This document shows, piece after piece, positions 1 to 7,861 of a stretch of 61,008 nucleotides of DNA. Position numbers and translations under genes: made by a program. Source of the DNA: Hyphomicrobiales bacterium (GTDB lineage: Bacteria > Pseudomonadota > Alphaproteobacteria > Rhizobiales > Beijerinckiaceae). The stretch's first letter is position 1. Every line of letters begins with the position of its first letter. The notes under the pieces are model-generated. The model was given only the letters and a program-made list of their open reading frames with translations, ran no database searches and was not told the origin of the DNA. Location of the stretch: positions 1 through 61,008 of the forward strand of contig JAGWTW010000008.1 of the NCBI GenBank assembly GCA_028868735.1. The letters are read 5' to 3'.

Positions 1-265
1 TGCCGCCGACCAGCATCTTTCCGCGCGCGACCTCCGGCGGCAAAAGGCCCGCGGCAAGGTTCAGCAAGGTCGTCTTGCCGCAGCCGCTCGGGCCCACGAT
101 CGACACGAACTCGCCGGGCGCGACATTCAACGAGACATCGTTGACCACAAGCAGGCTGGAGGCGGCGAACTCGATCGAGACATGATCGACGACGATCCCG
201 CCGGGACCGTCGGCGCGCGCTCGCACGTCAGCCGGGATCGCTTGCGTCAAGGAGACGTCGGACAT
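1..265 (-). CDS. ABC transporter ATP-binding protein, N-terminal part (cut by window edge)
   Basis: The first 88 residues of an ATPase of the nitrate/sulfonate/taurine importer type (SsuB/TauB-like) are present; the rest lies beyond position 1. The Walker A motif GPSGCGKT is at residues 58-65, preceded by the usual beta-strand run [10 protein letters not shown]. The ATG at 263-265 has a GAGG ribosome site about 8 bases upstream. The gene begins 14 bases after the stop of the substrate-binding protein, so the two form one minus-strand operon, with a permease expected further left. Role inferred: powering uptake of the ligand bound by the neighbouring periplasmic protein. The Q-loop, signature and Walker B motifs are outside the window, so the subfamily cannot be fixed. 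Confidence 0.9.
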   Translation of the reverse strand, partial: MSDVSLTQAIPADVRARADGPGGIVVDHVSIEFAASSLLVVNDVSLNVAPGEFVSIVGPSGCGKTTLLNLAAGLLPPEVARGKMLVGG

Positions 266-279
266 CACCGACGCCTCGC

Positions 280-1320
280 TCAAGGCGCCTTGTCCCAGAC
301 GATCGTCTTGACGTCCACGGGCTTGTCGAGCGTCTTGTTGGCGATGCCGAAATCGATCGTCGCCTTGACGGCCTGCCGGTTGACGGCGAGCGTCTTGGAA
401 TAGGCGGGAATGCTGCTTTTCAGCCAGTCGCGACGAAGTTTGTCGGCGTCGGGAATATCCGGGCTGAAACTCAGCGTCGGCTTGTACAAAGCATCGAGTT
501 CGTCGAAATTCTTCGGATCGTTCATCCATGCCGCGGCGTCGCGCATGGCCGCGTAGAAGGCCTCCATCAGCTTTGGATTCTTCTCGACGAATTCGCGGCG
601 CGCGACCAGCGGCACGCCGGCGCCCTCCACCAGCTTGGAAATCGCGGGTCCCTCGCCGGAGAGCATGTCGACGACCATCTTGCACTTCTTCGTGTGGAGG
701 CACAGCGACTTCAGCGGCTCGAACAGAATGGCCGCATCGACCTGCTTGCCGACGACCAGCGACGTGTAGCCGGTCTGCGGGCCGCCGACCGCGACATAGG
801 TCACGTCCTTGTCGGTGAGGCCGGCGTCGCGCAGCATCACGTTCATGTAGACTTCCGCCGCCGCGCCGCGCGCCGGAACGCCGATCTTCAGGCCCTTCAG
901 GTCCTTGACGATCGCAGGATAGCCTTTGTCCTTGTCAGGCAGGGGAACATCTTCGCGCGCCACGACAAAGAGAACGTTTGAGTTGATGGCCGTGCCGACG
1001 ATGACGACGTCGCCGCCGGCATTGATCGTCGCGGCGGTGAGATCGGTTCCGGTCTCGGCGATGTCGATCGATTTTCCGACCAGCGTCTGCAATCCGAGAA
1101 TTCCGGAATTGATGATCTTCAATTCGCAGTGAAAATTGTATTTCTCGCAGAACCCCTTCTTCGCGGCGACGAAGGCGTGCATATTGCCGGTCGTACCCAT
1201 GTATTGCTGGATATTGATCGTCTCGCCATTGGCGCGCGGCGCCTGCGCCTGCGCCTGCGATAGGGCCAGAAAAAAAGAGAACGCGCCCGCAACGGCGCTC
1301 GTCCAGCGCAATGACATCAT
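280..1320 (-). CDS. ABC transporter periplasmic substrate-binding protein (NMT1/SsuA-like)
   Basis: A 346-residue protein with a Sec signal peptide (hydrophobic stretch about residues 9-22, cleavage after AQA near residue 26). The mature part has the NMT1/TauA/SsuA-like pattern: ligand-binding start near [12 protein letters not shown], a [14 protein letters not shown] segment in lobe 1, and a C-terminal helix lying over the cleft. It would bind an organic ligand in the periplasm and hand it to the permease and ATPase downstream. Two adjacent ATGs are possible: 1320 has GGGAGGAA only 3 bases away, 1317 gives better spacing. It is divergent from the DUF1254 gene across about 270 bases. The ligand is unknown; sulfonates, thiamine precursors and aromatic acids are all bound by relatives. 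Confidence 0.88.
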   Translation of the reverse strand: MMSLRWTSAVAGAFSFFLALSQAQAQAPRANGETINIQQYMGTTGNMHAFVAAKKGFCEKYNFHCELKIINSGILGLQTLVGKSIDIAETGTDLTAATINAGGDVVIVGTAINSNVLFVVAREDVPLPDKDKGYPAIVKDLKGLKIGVPARGAAAEVYMNVMLRDAGLTDKDVTYVAVGGPQTGYTSLVVGKQVDAAILFEPLKSLCLHTKKCKMVVDMLSGEGPAISKLVEGAGVPLVARREFVEKNPKLMEAFYAAMRDAAAWMNDPKNFDELDALYKPTLSFSPDIPDADKLRRDWLKSSIPAYSKTLAVNRQAVKATIDFGIANKTLDKPVDVKTIVWDKAP

Positions 1321-1418
1321 TTTCCTCCCGTCGATGCGACGCGTTTTCGTCGCACATGCCGTCATCTCTATGACGCTGACGCAAGACGGCTTGCGCAAGC
1401 GCTTGATTTTCGACCCGA

Positions 1419-1436
1419 GCGTAGCGTGAGCTACGC
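1419..1436. promoter_or_regulatory. Inverted repeat in divergent intergenic region
   Basis: GCGTAGC and GCTACGC are separated by GTGA. The element lies about 100 bases upstream of the substrate-binding protein gene, inside the 270-base divergent region 1321-1590. It could be an operator or a small hairpin; no function can be assigned. Confidence 0.3.
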
Positions 1437-1509
1437 AAGTGGCGCAACATCCCCGTTTGGGGCGATTGTCGAAACGTCGCTCGGCGAAACGCTTGCGACG
1501 AAACGAACG

Positions 1510-1529
1510 GTAACGTAAATTATCGTTAC
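1510..1529. promoter_or_regulatory. Shared operator copy 1, upstream of the DUF1254 gene
   Basis: GTAACGTAAATTATCGTTAC is a near-palindrome with perfect 6-base arms around an AT-rich 8-base core. It ends 61 bases before the TTG start of the DUF1254 gene. A 20-mer matching it at 16 positions occurs at 4073-4092, ending 53 bases before the MFS gene. The matching sequence and distance argue for one DNA-binding regulator acting on both promoters. The AT-rich core stands out in this GC-rich region. Confidence 0.6.
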
Positions 1530-1590
1530 AAAATCGCCGCATGCTGTCAATGACGAGCCGGCGGAAACGCGAAACGCGCGGGAGGACATT

Positions 1591-2940
1591 TTGCAGGCGC
1601 CGCAAGACGACATTCTCGATACGCCCTCGGAGCTCGCGCGCATCGCGCAGGAGGTTTACGTCTATGCGTATCCGCTCGTTCTGATGGAATACACGCGGCG
1701 GAGCGCGACCAATGTGCCGGAGCCGCGCGGCGGAAGGTCGCCGATGAACGCGTTTTTTCACATGCGCGCCTTCCCCGACCATCGCTTCACTGCGATCGTG
1801 CGGCCGAACGCGGATACGCTTTACTCCGGCCTGTGGTTCGACGTTTCGCGGGAGCCGCTGATCGTGGACGTTCCGGATTCGCGTGGGCGCTATTATGTCA
1901 TGACCGCGCTCGACATGTGGACCGATCAGTTTTCCTCGACCGGCACGCGCACGACGGGCGGCAAGGCGCAGACCATCGCCTTCGTCGGCGCCGACTGGCG
2001 CGGCGACTTGCCCGCCGATGCGGAGGAAATCCGCTGCCCGACCGCGCAGGGCTGGATCCTCGTGCGCATGCAGACGAACGGCGCCGCCGACTACGATTTC
2101 GTGCGCGCGTTCCAGAACGGCCTTTCCGCGGCGCCGCTTTCCCGGTTCGGGAGATCGACCCCGGCGCCGCCAGCCGCCGTCGACGAGAGCGCCGACATGA
2201 AGACGCCGCCGCCCCTCCAGGTGAAGGCGCTGGACGCGGCCGGCTTTTTCGGAGCCTTCGCCCGCGGGCTGCGGCTCAATCGGCCGCACGCCAATGATTA
2301 TCCGATCGTCCAGCGCATGCGCCGGCTCGGCCTGACGCCGGGCGCCGACTTCGACCTCGCGAAGGCGCCGGCGGCCGTGCGGACCGCCTGCCTCGAGGCG
2401 ATGACGAGCGGTCCGCAGCGCCTCAAGGGCGCATCGACGCGCGCCGCCATGCGTGGCGACGGCTGGCGCATCAACGTCGGCGCGATGGGCGCCTACGGCA
2501 TCGACTATGTGCAGCGCGCCGCTGTCGCTTTCTGGGGGCTCGGCGCCATCGGCGTCGACGATGCTGTCTATCCGGCGGCCTACGAGGACAGCGCCGGCCG
2601 GCCGCTCGACGCGCAGGCGAATTACGTCATGCATTTCACCAAAGAACGGCTGCCCCCCGCGCGCGCCTTCTGGTCCCTGACCATGTACAACGATCGGCAA
2701 TATTTCGCCGACAATCCGATCCAGCGCTACGCGATCGGCGATCGCGATCCGCTCGTATTCAACCCGGACGGCTCGCTCGATCTCTATATCCAGCGGGAAA
2801 GTCCCGGCGCCGGACGCGAAAGCAACTGGCTGCCGACGCCCGAAAGCGGCCGCTTCAGCATGAACATGCGGCTCTATTGGCCCGATGTCGCGGTGCTCGA
2901 CGGCAAATGGTTTCCGCCGCCGGTCGAACGCGTGTCCTGA
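1591..2940 (+). CDS. DUF1254/DUF1214 domain protein
   Basis: A 449-residue protein with the two-part layout of this family: DUF1254 in the N-terminal third (the EVYVYAYPLVLMEY segment followed by RPNADTLYSG) and DUF1214 in the C-terminal third (LPPARAFWSLTMYN and the GRESNWLPTP segment). The biochemical function of the family is not established; members occur in secreted and cytoplasmic forms, and this one shows no signal peptide. TTG at 1591 is chosen because GGAGG sits 5 bases upstream. Eighteen bases separate it from the GST-like gene, so the two are probably one transcript under the operator at 1510-1529. Its place beside a P450 system and transporters suggests a role in catabolism of a hydrophobic compound, which is inference only. 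Confidence 0.85.
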   Translation: MQAPQDDILDTPSELARIAQEVYVYAYPLVLMEYTRRSATNVPEPRGGRSPMNAFFHMRAFPDHRFTAIVRPNADTLYSGLWFDVSREPLIVDVPDSRGRYYVMTALDMWTDQFSSTGTRTTGGKAQTIAFVGADWRGDLPADAEEIRCPTAQGWILVRMQTNGAADYDFVRAFQNGLSAAPLSRFGRSTPAPPAAVDESADMKTPPPLQVKALDAAGFFGAFARGLRLNRPHANDYPIVQRMRRLGLTPGADFDLAKAPAAVRTACLEAMTSGPQRLKGASTRAAMRGDGWRINVGAMGAYGIDYVQRAAVAFWGLGAIGVDDAVYPAAYEDSAGRPLDAQANYVMHFTKERLPPARAFWSLTMYNDRQYFADNPIQRYAIGDRDPLVFNPDGSLDLYIQRESPGAGRESNWLPTPESGRFSMNMRLYWPDVAVLDGKWFPPPVERVS

Positions 2941-2958
2941 TCGAACCGGGGAAAAGCC

Positions 2959-4011
2959 ATGCCGGATCACTACAGGCTGCTGGGCGGCCCGGGTTCGCCC
3001 TATTCGCTGAAGATGCGCGCCGTTTTGCGGTATCGTCGCATTCCGCACACATGGGCCGTGCCGCGCGGCTACCTGCAAACCGCGCCGGAACTCCAGAAGG
3101 CGGCGAAAGGCATGATCCCCGTCATGCAAATTCCGGAAGGCGACTATTGGGCCGACACGACGCCGATGATCTATGCGCTGGAACAGCGCCATCCCGGCGT
3201 GCGCTCCATCGTCCATCCCGATCCCGCGTCGGCTTTTCTCTCGCATCTCGTCGAGGATTTCGGCGACGAAATGCTGGTCCAGCCGATGTTCGCCTATCGC
3301 TGGAGCAAGACGCTGGATCAGCAATTCTGCTCGCGCCGCCAGATGGCCGGCTGGCTCGGCGCAACGCCGTCCGCGCAGTTCGACGACATCGTCTCGAAAT
3401 TCATCGCGCGTCAGACCGAGCGCCTCGCGCGCATGGGCACGCTTCAGCGCAACATGCCCTTCCTCGAACATGTCTATCTTCGCACGCTCGACGCGATCGA
3501 AAGACTGCTCGACGAGAGCGACTATCTTTTCGGCTCGCGGCCGGCGCTCGCCGATTTCGGTCTCTACGGACAATTGTCGCAATGCGCGATCGACCCGAGC
3601 GCTTCGGACATTTTCAAGGCGCGGGCGCCGCGCGCGTTCCAATGGGTGCAGACGCTCGACGACGCTTCGGGAAACGAAGGCGAATGGCGGGCGGTCGATG
3701 CGCCCGAACCCCAGGGGCTATGCGAGTTGACCGCGCTGATCGCGGAAATATACGTCCCCTACCTGGTAGCGAACGCGCAGGCGAAAGCAGCCGGCGCGCC
3801 CATGGTTGAGATGCAATTCGCCGGCCGCGAATTCGTGGCAAGGACCGCGCCCTACCCGGCGCGCTGCCTGCAATGGCTGAAGGCCGAGTTCGCCGGTCTC
3901 GACGCGCCCGCGCGCGATCGGGTGCGGGCCTTGCTCGGCGATGCGGTCGTCGCCGCGCTGCACGCAGAGCCGGCCGAACTGGCGGCGACGCCGCCGCAGG
4001 AGCCCCGCTAG
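2959..4011 (+). CDS. Glutathione S-transferase family protein
   Basis: A 350-residue protein. The first 80 residues look like the thioredoxin-fold GST N-domain: LLGGPGSPYSLKMRAVLRY has the SPYS segment expected near the glutathione site, and a cis-proline-like VMQIPEG follows. An all-helical C-domain follows (FLEHVYLRTLDAIERLL, then ALADFGLYGQL). The length exceeds a classical GST (about 210 residues) because of an extra C-terminal helical region. A role in detoxifying or opening reactive intermediates is inferred from the family and neighbours. The GGGGAAAAGCC before ATG at 2959 serves as ribosome site. It is second in the transcript after the DUF1254 gene. Confidence 0.82.
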   Translation: MPDHYRLLGGPGSPYSLKMRAVLRYRRIPHTWAVPRGYLQTAPELQKAAKGMIPVMQIPEGDYWADTTPMIYALEQRHPGVRSIVHPDPASAFLSHLVEDFGDEMLVQPMFAYRWSKTLDQQFCSRRQMAGWLGATPSAQFDDIVSKFIARQTERLARMGTLQRNMPFLEHVYLRTLDAIERLLDESDYLFGSRPALADFGLYGQLSQCAIDPSASDIFKARAPRAFQWVQTLDDASGNEGEWRAVDAPEPQGLCELTALIAEIYVPYLVANAQAKAAGAPMVEMQFAGREFVARTAPYPARCLQWLKAEFAGLDAPARDRVRALLGDAVVAALHAEPAELAATPPQEPR

Positions 4012-4072
4012 CGCAAGCGCGACGGGCCCGAATATGCCGGTGCGGACGCGGAGAACGGCGCTTGCAACAACG

Positions 4073-4092
4073 ATAATGTTAATTATCATTAC
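4073..4092. promoter_or_regulatory. Shared operator copy 2, upstream of the MFS-ferredoxin-CYP153 operon
   Basis: ATAATGTTAATTATCATTAC matches the 1510-1529 site at 16 of 20 positions and has the same TAAYG-N8-CRTTA layout. It ends 53 bases before the MFS start codon. See the entry for copy 1. Confidence 0.6.
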
Positions 4093-4145
4093 CGAAGCGT
4101 GACACGAACAGCCGGTCAACGGCCGCGACGCGCGCAGGAGGAAAC

Positions 4146-5438
4146 ATGACCGGACCGGCGAAGCCCGCAAAGGGCGCCTATTTCATCGTCGCAATGCTGT
4201 TCTTCTTCATGTTCGTGAATTTCGCGGACAAGGCGATTCTCGGCCTCACGGCCGTGCCGATGATGAAGGAACTGAATCTGACCCCGAAGGAATTCGGCCT
4301 CGTCGGTTCGAGCTTCTTCCTCCTGTTTTCGATATCGACCATCGTCGTCGGTTTCCTCGTCAACCGCATCCAGGCCAAGTGGGCGCTGTTCGTCATGAGC
4401 CTCATCTGGGCGCTCGCACAATTCCCGATTCTCGGAACGACCGGCCTCGCCACCCTCATCGCCTCGCGCATCGTGCTCGGCGCGGGCGAGGGCCCCGCCT
4501 ATCCCGTCGCGGTTCACGCCGCCTACAAGTGGTTTCCCGATGAAAAGCGCGCGGTGCCCACCGCCTTCATTGCCCAGGGCGCCTCCATCGGCGTGATCAT
4601 CGCGCTGCCGGCGCTCGGCTGGGTCGTGACGCATTATTCCTGGCGCTGGGCCTATGGCGTGCTCGGCGTCGTCGGACTCGTGTGGTGCGTCGCCTGGGCG
4701 ATTTTCGGACGCGAAGGCGAATTGCCGGTGACGGTCAAAGCGCAGTCGGGCCGGGTGATCGACCGCGTGTCCTATTGGCGGCTCATTTTCAATCCGACCA
4801 TTCTGGGCAACATCATCGCGTCTTTCGGCGCCTATTGGGGGCTTTCGCTGCTGGTGGCGTGGTTCACGCCCTACCTCGAAGCGGGGTTGGGGATCGAAGC
4901 CTCGCATGCGCACCTCATTTCGGCCCTGCCCTGGGCGGTCAGCGCGCTTTTCGTGATCTTCATCAGCTGGTTCTCGCAACGTCTGATGCTGCGCGGCGTG
5001 ACGACGCGCCTGGCGCGCGGCGTGCTGGCGGGCGCCTGCGTGACCGTGGGCGGACTCGCGCTCGTAACGATGCCTTATGTGGACTGGCTGCCGCTGAAAG
5101 TGGCGCTGGTCGTCATCGGCATATCCGTGCCGAGCGCGATCTATGTTCTCGGACCGGCGGTGATCAGCGAGATCACGCCGCCCACCCAGCGCGGCGCGCT
5201 GCTCGCCATCAACAACGCGACCGTGACCACGGCGGGCCTGATCGCGCCTTTCGCGACAGGCAGCGCCATCCAGAATGCGGCGACGCCCGCCGCCGGCTAC
5301 GTCTACGGCTTCTTCGTGTGCGGGATCATCACGCTCGTCGGCGGCCTCATCGGTATGATTTTCATCCGGCCAGCCGCCGAAATCCGCCGGTTCGAAGCCG
5401 ACGCCCGCGCTGCGCCGCAAGCAGCGGCTGCGGAGTAA
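4146..5438 (+). CDS. MFS transporter
   Basis: A 430-residue inner-membrane protein with about 12 hydrophobic segments in two halves, as expected for the major facilitator superfamily. An anion:cation symporter (ACS)-like start is visible (NFADKAILGLTAVPMMKEL), followed by the loop between helices 2 and 3 and the ASRIVLGAGEGPAYP segment in helix 4, which is typical of organic-acid carriers. The ATG at 4146 has GGAGGAAAC directly upstream. It heads a plus-strand operon: 15 bases to the ferredoxin, then the P450. Role inferred: uptake of the carboxylate or aromatic substrate handled by this cluster, or efflux of a product. Confidence 0.9.
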   Translation: MTGPAKPAKGAYFIVAMLFFFMFVNFADKAILGLTAVPMMKELNLTPKEFGLVGSSFFLLFSISTIVVGFLVNRIQAKWALFVMSLIWALAQFPILGTTGLATLIASRIVLGAGEGPAYPVAVHAAYKWFPDEKRAVPTAFIAQGASIGVIIALPALGWVVTHYSWRWAYGVLGVVGLVWCVAWAIFGREGELPVTVKAQSGRVIDRVSYWRLIFNPTILGNIIASFGAYWGLSLLVAWFTPYLEAGLGIEASHAHLISALPWAVSALFVIFISWFSQRLMLRGVTTRLARGVLAGACVTVGGLALVTMPYVDWLPLKVALVVIGISVPSAIYVLGPAVISEITPPTQRGALLAINNATVTTAGLIAPFATGSAIQNAATPAAGYVYGFFVCGIITLVGGLIGMIFIRPAAEIRRFEADARAAPQAAAAE

Positions 5439-5453
5439 ATCCGGGAGGATCGT

Positions 5454-5774
5454 TTGTCCAAGGTCACCTATATCCAGTACGATGGCGTCGAACGCGTCGT
5501 CGACGTGCCGAACGGCGTGAGCGTGATGCGCGGCGCCGTCGACAACGGCGTTTCGGGCATCGACGGCGATTGCGGGGGCGAGTGCGCCTGCGCGACCTGT
5601 CATGTCTATGTGGACGACGCCTGGCTCGCCAAGACTGGCGCAAGGACGGAGATGGAACAATCCATGCTCGAATTCGCCGACGCCACGAAGGAAAATTCCC
5701 GCCTCGGCTGCCAGATCAAGATGACCGAAGACCTGTCGGGGCTCGTGGTGCGCCTGCCGGCAGGGCAACACTGA
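5454..5774 (+). CDS. [2Fe-2S] ferredoxin (putidaredoxin/adrenodoxin type)
   Basis: A 106-residue soluble ferredoxin. The cysteine spacing C40-x5-C46-x2-C49-x36-C86 is the vertebrate/putidaredoxin-type cluster ligand pattern; C44 is an additional cysteine. It would carry electrons to the P450 encoded 22 bases downstream. The start is TTG at 5454, with GGGAGGA upstream; the next internal ATG would remove the first beta strand. CYP153-type P450s commonly sit beside such a ferredoxin. The usual ferredoxin reductase partner is not encoded in this window, so electrons must come from a reductase elsewhere. Confidence 0.93.
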   Translation: MSKVTYIQYDGVERVVDVPNGVSVMRGAVDNGVSGIDGDCGGECACATCHVYVDDAWLAKTGARTEMEQSMLEFADATKENSRLGCQIKMTEDLSGLVVRLPAGQH

Positions 5775-5796
5775 ACGTGGACGAGGAGCAGATCCC

Positions 5797-7062
5797 ATGA
5801 ACATCCACATCGACGCCGCCGAACTGAACGCGGCCCGCGAGCAGGCCAATTCCATGCCGCTCGACAAGATCGACGTGAGCGACCCCTCGCTCTACGCCAA
5901 CGATACGCTCTGGCCCTATTTCGAACGCCTGCGCCGCGAAGATCCCGTGCATTTCGCCGAGAACGAACGGTTCGGCAAATTCTGGTCGGTCACCAAGTTC
6001 CGCGACATCATGTCGGTCGACACCAACCATCAGGTATTCTCGTCGGAAGCCGGCGGCATCAGCATTGCGGAACGCCCTGCGGAATTCACGCTGCCCATGT
6101 TCATCGCCATGGATCCGCCCAAGCATACGCCGCAGCGCCTGACGGCGAGCCCGATCGTCGCTCCGGCCAATCTCGCGCGTCTCGAGGGCCTGATCCGTAC
6201 GCGCGTCGCCGAGATCTTCGACAAGCTGCCCGTCGGCGAGACCTTCAACTGGGTCGACCGCGTTTCGATCGAACTGACGACGCAGATGCTCGCCACCCTG
6301 TTCGACTTCCCGTTCGAGGAACGCCGCAAACTGACCTATTGGTCCGACATCGCCACCACGTTCCCCGAGCCGGGCGCGATGGTCGAGACGTTCGAGGACA
6401 AGAAGGCGATCCTGCTCGACTGCCTCCAGAACTTCACCAAACTCTGGAACGAGCGCGTCAACGCGCCGCCGGCGCCGGACCTCATCTCCATGCTCGCCCA
6501 TTCGCCGGCGACGCGGAACATGCCGCCCTTCGAATATCTCGGCAATCTCATGCTGCTGATCGTCGGCGGCAACGACACGACGCGCAATTCGCTCAGCGGC
6601 GGCGTGCTGTTCATGAACCAGAATCGCGGCGAATGGCAGAAGCTGCGCGACAATCCGGCTCTCACGCCGAGCGCCGTTTCCGAAATCATCCGCTACCAGA
6701 CGCCGCTCGCCCACATGCGCCGCACCGCGCTCGCCGACGCGACCGTCGACGGCAAGCAGATCAAGAAGGGCGACAAGGTCGTCATGTGGTACATCTCGGG
6801 CAACCGTGACGACGAGGAGATCGAACGGCCGAACGAATTCATCGTCGACCGCAAGAACCCGCGTCATCACATCGCCTTCGGCTTCGGCATCCATCGCTGC
6901 GTCGGCAATCGTCTAGCCGAATTGCAGCTCAAGATCGTCTGGGAGGAAATCCTCAAACGCCGCATGGACATCGAGGTGGTCGGCAAGGTCGAGCGCGTCC
7001 TGTCCAATTTCGTGCACGGCTATACGTCGCTGCCCGTGCGCGTGACGCCGAACGCCTACTGA
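5797..7062 (+). CDS. Cytochrome P450, CYP153-type alkane/fatty-acid hydroxylase
   Basis: A 421-residue class I P450. The haem-binding loop FGFGIHRCVG places the thiolate ligand at C368; the I-helix motif is GGNDTTRNS and the K-helix ExxR is EIIR. CYP153 traits are FIAMDPPKH, SPIVAPANLARLEGLIRTR, LLIVGGNDTTRNS and QTPLAHMRRTA. Members hydroxylate the terminal carbon of medium-chain alkanes, alcohols or fatty acids using a ferredoxin and its reductase. The ferredoxin gene directly upstream fits this. Convergent acyl-CoA genes could take the oxidised carboxylate into beta-oxidation. Substrate range is not deducible; related enzymes also act on terpenes and cyclic hydrocarbons. Confidence 0.92.
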   Translation: MNIHIDAAELNAAREQANSMPLDKIDVSDPSLYANDTLWPYFERLRREDPVHFAENERFGKFWSVTKFRDIMSVDTNHQVFSSEAGGISIAERPAEFTLPMFIAMDPPKHTPQRLTASPIVAPANLARLEGLIRTRVAEIFDKLPVGETFNWVDRVSIELTTQMLATLFDFPFEERRKLTYWSDIATTFPEPGAMVETFEDKKAILLDCLQNFTKLWNERVNAPPAPDLISMLAHSPATRNMPPFEYLGNLMLLIVGGNDTTRNSLSGGVLFMNQNRGEWQKLRDNPALTPSAVSEIIRYQTPLAHMRRTALADATVDGKQIKKGDKVVMWYISGNRDDEEIERPNEFIVDRKNPRHHIAFGFGIHRCVGNRLAELQLKIVWEEILKRRMDIEVVGKVERVLSNFVHGYTSLPVRVTPNAY

Positions 7063-7082
7063 TAGCCGCATATTGCGGTCGT

Positions 7083-7112
7083 CGCACGGCCCTGCGAGAG
7101 CGGGGCCGTGCG
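7083..7112. terminator. Terminator-like hairpin between convergent genes
   Basis: A perfect 10-bp stem CGCACGGCCC / GGGCCGTGCG with a 10-base loop lies between the ends of the P450 gene and the enoyl-CoA hydratase gene. No T-run follows, so it may end transcription only partially in either direction. Confidence 0.55.
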
Positions 7113-7129
7113 GACATTCGGTCCGGACG

Positions 7130-7852
7130 TCAGCTCACTTTTTGCGGGGCGAAATTCCGCAAGGCGGCAGGCGCGGCCGCCAGTTCGAAAAAGTCCGCCG
7201 CGCTCATGCGCCGCGCGGTCGCGCGCACCCCGCGCTTGGCGACGCCGAGAGGCGCCGCAGGCCAGCCCGCAATGCGCGCAGCGATTTCGCGGGCGCGCGC
7301 GGGCGCGGCGGCTTCCTCGACAATCTCCGTCGCAATTCCGAGCCGCAGCAGATCTTCGGCGCCGACGCGATCGGCCATCATGCAGAAGCGCAGCGCCGCG
7401 GCCTCGCCGTGTTTCAGCACCAGCCACGACGTATTGTAGGGAATGGGCATGCCGAGCTGCAGCTCGCCCACCTGGATGAAGGACGAACGGCCGGCCACGA
7501 CGAGGTCTCCGGCGAAGGCGAGCGCCGCGCCGCCATTGATGGCGCCGCCCTGCAACGCGACGATCAGCGCCTTCGGCGAATCTATCAACGCGGTATGTAC
7601 GCCGCGCCAGATGACATTGAATTCCTCGCGCCACGGCGGCGGCGGAACGAAAGCCTTGAGATCGAGCCCGGAACAATAGAAGCCGCCGGCGCCGCTCAGC
7701 ACGACCGCGCGCAGGTTTTCGTCGCCGTTCAGCCCCTCGAGCGCGGCGAGGAACTGCTGCGCGAAGGCGAGATCGATCGCATTGCGCCGCTCCGGCCGGT
7801 TGAAGACGATCTCGGCCCAGCCCTCGTGACGCTCGACGATGATTTCGCTCAT
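7130..7852 (-). CDS. Enoyl-CoA hydratase/isomerase family protein
   Basis: A 240-residue crotonase-fold protein. Visible family features are the start IVFNRPERRNAIDL, the first oxyanion-hole segment GFYCSGLDLKAF, and the second oxyanion segment with QGGAINGGAALAFAGDL. It would hydrate or isomerise an enoyl-CoA. It is slightly shorter than the usual 255-265 residues, and the Glu pair of classical hydratases is not obvious (one is replaced around QVGELQLGMP), so isomerase or hydrolase activity is possible. Start 7852 has AGGAGG upstream. It lies 9 bases after the acyl-CoA dehydrogenase stop and is the last gene of a four-gene acyl-CoA operon. Confidence 0.88.
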   Translation of the reverse strand: MSEIIVERHEGWAEIVFNRPERRNAIDLAFAQQFLAALEGLNGDENLRAVVLSGAGGFYCSGLDLKAFVPPPPWREEFNVIWRGVHTALIDSPKALIVALQGGAINGGAALAFAGDLVVAGRSSFIQVGELQLGMPIPYNTSWLVLKHGEAAALRFCMMADRVGAEDLLRLGIATEIVEEAAAPARAREIAARIAGWPAAPLGVAKRGVRATARRMSAADFFELAAAPAALRNFAPQKVS

Positions 7853-7861
7853 GTTCGCCTC

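Noticed and set aside
1321..3642. A very long open frame on the minus strand antisense to the DUF1254 and GST genes
   Set aside because: It is Arg/His/Gly-rich with no domain, has no ribosome site, and lies opposite to genes with clear families; this is typical for high-GC shadow frames. Only its downstream end (280-1320) is a real gene.
6900..7062. Transfer boundary between the P450 operon and acyl-CoA operon
   Set aside because: No change in base composition, repeats or gene remnants can be seen there by eye; the hairpin at 7083 is an ordinary terminator candidate.
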